A stretch of 64,000 nucleotides of DNA from positions 62,001-126,000 of the forward strand of contig NZ_FOHO01000007.1 in the NCBI RefSeq assembly GCF_900111675.1, written 5' to 3'. The notes under the pieces are model-generated. The model worked only from the letters and a program-made list of their open reading frames with translations, made no database searches and was not told the DNA's origin. The stretch's first letter is position 1, and each line of letters begins with the position of its first letter. The position numbers and the translations under genes were made by a program. Below are positions 62,315-64,000 of this stretch, piece by piece. The DNA is from Paracoccus homiensis (GTDB taxonomy: Bacteria; Pseudomonadota; Alphaproteobacteria; Rhodobacterales; Rhodobacteraceae).

Positions 62315-63691
62315 ATGACGCTGAGCTTCGCCCCGGACGTGATCGAGACGTGGCCGCTCTCGCGCCTCCAGCCCTACGCGAAGAACGCGAAGGCGCACGG
62401 GCCGGACCAGGTCGCCAAGATCGCCGCCAGCATGGCCGAGTTCGGCTGGACCGTGCCGTGCCTCGTCGGCGAGGACGGCGAGCTGATCGCGGGCCATGGG
62501 CGCGTGCTGGCGGCAACCCAGCTTGGACTGACCGACGCGCCGGTCATCGTGCTCGGGCATCTCACCGAGGCGCAGCGGCGGGCGTACCGCATCGCGGACA
62601 ACAAGCTGACCGAACTCGGAACGTGGGACGAGGCGCTGCTGTCGGCCGAACTGAACGACCTGCTGGCCGAGGATTTCGACCTGTCGCTGGTCGGTTTCTC
62701 CGACGGCGAGTTGGACAAGCTGCTGGCCTACGTCGCGGAAGACGACGGTGAAGAAGGTGGCGCCGGGGGCTCCGTGCCGCCGGTGACCATTCCCGAGCCG
62801 CCGCGCAATCCGGCATCGCGAACGGGCGACCTGTGGATCCTCGGCGATCACCGACTGCTTTGCGGCGACAGCACCAGCGTTTCCGATGTGCGCCGCCTGA
62901 TGAATGGCGAGCGGGCGATCCTGTTCGCCACCGACCCGCCGTATCTTGTGGATTACGACGGCTCGAACCATCCGACCCGCAACAAGGACTGGTCTGCGTC
63001 CTACGGCACGACCTGGGATGACAGTTCGCAGGGGGCCGAGCTTTACGACGGCTTCATCGCGGCCGCTGTCGCCGAGGCGATCACCGAGGATGCCGCCTGG
63101 TACTGCTGGCACGCTTCGCGCCGCCAGGCGATGCTGGAGGCCTGCTGGGAAAAGGCCGGGGCCTTCGTCCATCAGCAGATCATCTGGGTGAAGGACCGCG
63201 GGGTTCTGACCCGCTCGCACTACCTCTGGAAGCACGAGCCCTGCTTCATGGGCTGGCGCCGTCCGAACCGCCCGCCGAAGGTGGCCGAGCAGACGCTGCC
63301 CTCGACCTGGGAGATGCCGTCCTTCGCCAAGGACGAGCGCCCCGACCACCCGACGCCGAAGCCGCTCGACGCCTTCGGCATCCCGATGCGCCAACATGTG
63401 GCGCGCGGCGGCCTCTGCTACGAACCGTTCTCCGGCTCGGGCTCACAGATCATGGCGGGCGAAGCCAATGGCCGCCGCGTCTTCGCGATGGAAATCAGCC
63501 CGGCCTATGTCGATGTCGCGGTGGAACGCTGGCAGGCCGAGACCGGGCGCGACGCGATCCTCGATGGCGATGGACGGACCTTCGCTGAGGTGAGAACCGA
63601 GCGGCTGGGCGACGACGCCGATGCCCCGGCCGATGCGCCAGCAAAGGACGCAGCCCCCGAACCCGCGCGAAAGCGCAAGTCCGCCGCATGA
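62315..63691 (+). CDS. ParB-like domain fused to a DNA methyltransferase
   Basis: A 458-residue protein. Residues about 1-120 form a ParB/Srx-type domain (PLSRLQPYAKNAKAHGPDQVAKIAASM, GHGRVLAATQLG and RIADNKLTELG). Residues about 165-420 form a beta-class amino methyltransferase, with ATDPPYLVDYDG before the SAM motif EPFSGSGSQIMAG. Phages use such enzymes to modify their own DNA against restriction. Methylation could be N6-adenine or N4-cytosine. A Lys/Ala-rich tail ends it. The target is unknown. Confidence 0.86.
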   Translation: MTLSFAPDVIETWPLSRLQPYAKNAKAHGPDQVAKIAASMAEFGWTVPCLVGEDGELIAGHGRVLAATQLGLTDAPVIVLGHLTEAQRRAYRIADNKLTELGTWDEALLSAELNDLLAEDFDLSLVGFSDGELDKLLAYVAEDDGEEGGAGGSVPPVTIPEPPRNPASRTGDLWILGDHRLLCGDSTSVSDVRRLMNGERAILFATDPPYLVDYDGSNHPTRNKDWSASYGTTWDDSSQGAELYDGFIAAAVAEAITEDAAWYCWHASRRQAMLEACWEKAGAFVHQQIIWVKDRGVLTRSHYLWKHEPCFMGWRRPNRPPKVAEQTLPSTWEMPSFAKDERPDHPTPKPLDAFGIPMRQHVARGGLCYEPFSGSGSQIMAGEANGRRVFAMEISPAYVDVAVERWQAETGRDAILDGDGRTFAEVRTERLGDDADAPADAPAKDAAPEPARKRKSAA

Positions 63692-63912
63692 AGCAGTCAC
63701 GCTTCATGTCTCTGGTCGAGTTCGTCGCCAACGTGATCGTCGGCTACGGCGTCGCGGTCATGACGCAGATCCTGATCTTCCCGATCTTCGGCCTGCACAC
63801 GACGCTGGCGCAGAACCTGAAGATGGGCGCCATCTTCACTATCGTGTCGATAGCGCGTTCCTTCGCCTTGAGGCGGGTGTTCGAGGCGATCCGGATGCGG
63901 ACCGCCAAATGA
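63688..63912 (+). CDS. Small membrane protein
   Basis: A 74-residue protein with two likely membrane segments (VEFVANVIVGYGVAVMTQIL and AIFTIVSIARSFALRRVF). It overlaps the methyltransferase stop (ATGA). Similar proteins occur in phages of this group next to terminase genes. No function is known. Confidence 0.65.
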   Translation: MKQSRFMSLVEFVANVIVGYGVAVMTQILIFPIFGLHTTLAQNLKMGAIFTIVSIARSFALRRVFEAIRMRTAK

Positions 63913-64000
63913 TCGACCGCCGCCCCGGCGGGACGGCGGCCATCGACTTGTCGGCGTCCGGCGCGTCAGGCAGCGGGGAGTTTGTAAACGCGCCCCCGGC
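63909..64000 (+). CDS. Partial frame at the window end
   Basis: An ATG overlapping the preceding stop (ATGA) opens a frame that stays open for 30 codons to the window edge (MIDRRPGGTAAIDL). It is too short to assign; the tight overlap suggests the operon continues. Confidence 0.4.
   Translation, partial: MIDRRPGGTAAIDLSASGASGSGEFVNAPP

Noticed and set aside
62016..62516. Minus-strand Arg-rich frame across the gap before the methyltransferase
   Set aside because: Composition is a shadow of GC-rich coding DNA, no ribosome site or domain.

Overview
The window reads as a piece of a high-GC alphaproteobacterial chromosome, most likely Rhodobacterales and close to Paracoccus. This rests on the protein sequences (PhaR, the RNA polymerase subunits, YebC, DUF1127), on the order nusG-rplKA-rplJL-rpoBC-rpsLG-fusA-tuf, and on GC-rich codon use. 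No species is claimed.

Layout. (1) 1-19,190 is the transcription and translation core on the + strand: nusG, rplK, rplA, rplJ, rplL, rpoB, rpoC, rpsL, rpsG, fusA, tuf. It has clear terminators after rplA, rpoC and tuf, a folded leader before rplJ and a good sigma70-type promoter before rpsL. Three non-ribosomal genes sit inside it: a minus-strand gene broken by one in-frame TAG (1997-2842) and a tandem pair of rhamnosyltransferase-like genes between rpoC and rpsL. (2) 19,240-27,640 holds a YmdB-like phosphodiesterase, two SLC13-type permeases of the same length facing each other around a DUF1127 gene, yebC, a divergent argP/lysE-type pair and an EamA transporter. (3) 27,681-35,810 is a purine and allantoin utilisation cluster: ureidoglycine aminohydrolase, a PuuE allantoinase fused to OHCU decarboxylase, two NCS2 permeases, an IclR regulator and hydroxyisourate hydrolase, with a GT8 glycosyltransferase in its middle. 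phaR follows. (4) At 36,700-36,789 lies tRNA-Ser(GGA), after which gene content changes to accessory DNA.

The accessory part has two blocks. 37,060-46,617 is a tightly overlapping minus-strand defence operon: a WYL-domain repressor, hsdR, hsdM, hsdS, then a DUF3696-type AAA ATPase and a protein with a phospholipase-D-like HxRx4Dx6G motif. I consider the ATPase plus PLD-like pair the best candidate for an undescribed system. It rides in the type I restriction operon, and the PLD-like gene is bounded at both ends by an exact 14-bp direct repeat at its stop/start junctions. The second block, 46,735-64,000, is phage-like: a large serine recombinase with DUF2924 and small partner genes, an orphan 731-residue protein, then a plus-strand early or replication module. 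That module holds a Com-like zinc finger, a sigma-like factor, a Sak4-like ATPase, a DUF669-like protein, an SF2 helicase, DUF6511, HNH, a Cas4/AddB-like nuclease, a primase-helicase, a RuvC-like resolvase, DUF6362 and a ParB-MTase fusion. The block runs off the end of the window.

Regulatory reading. A CTGC-N3-GCAG palindrome of the kind bound by PhaR lies before the DUF1127 gene. A shared TGCTTTCA-N8-TTGAAR motif lies both between puuE and azgA and upstream of the IclR gene, which fits one regulator acting on both. An inverted repeat overlaps the -10 region of the defence-operon promoter. A CCCGATCCG element recurs upstream of three genes of the phage module.
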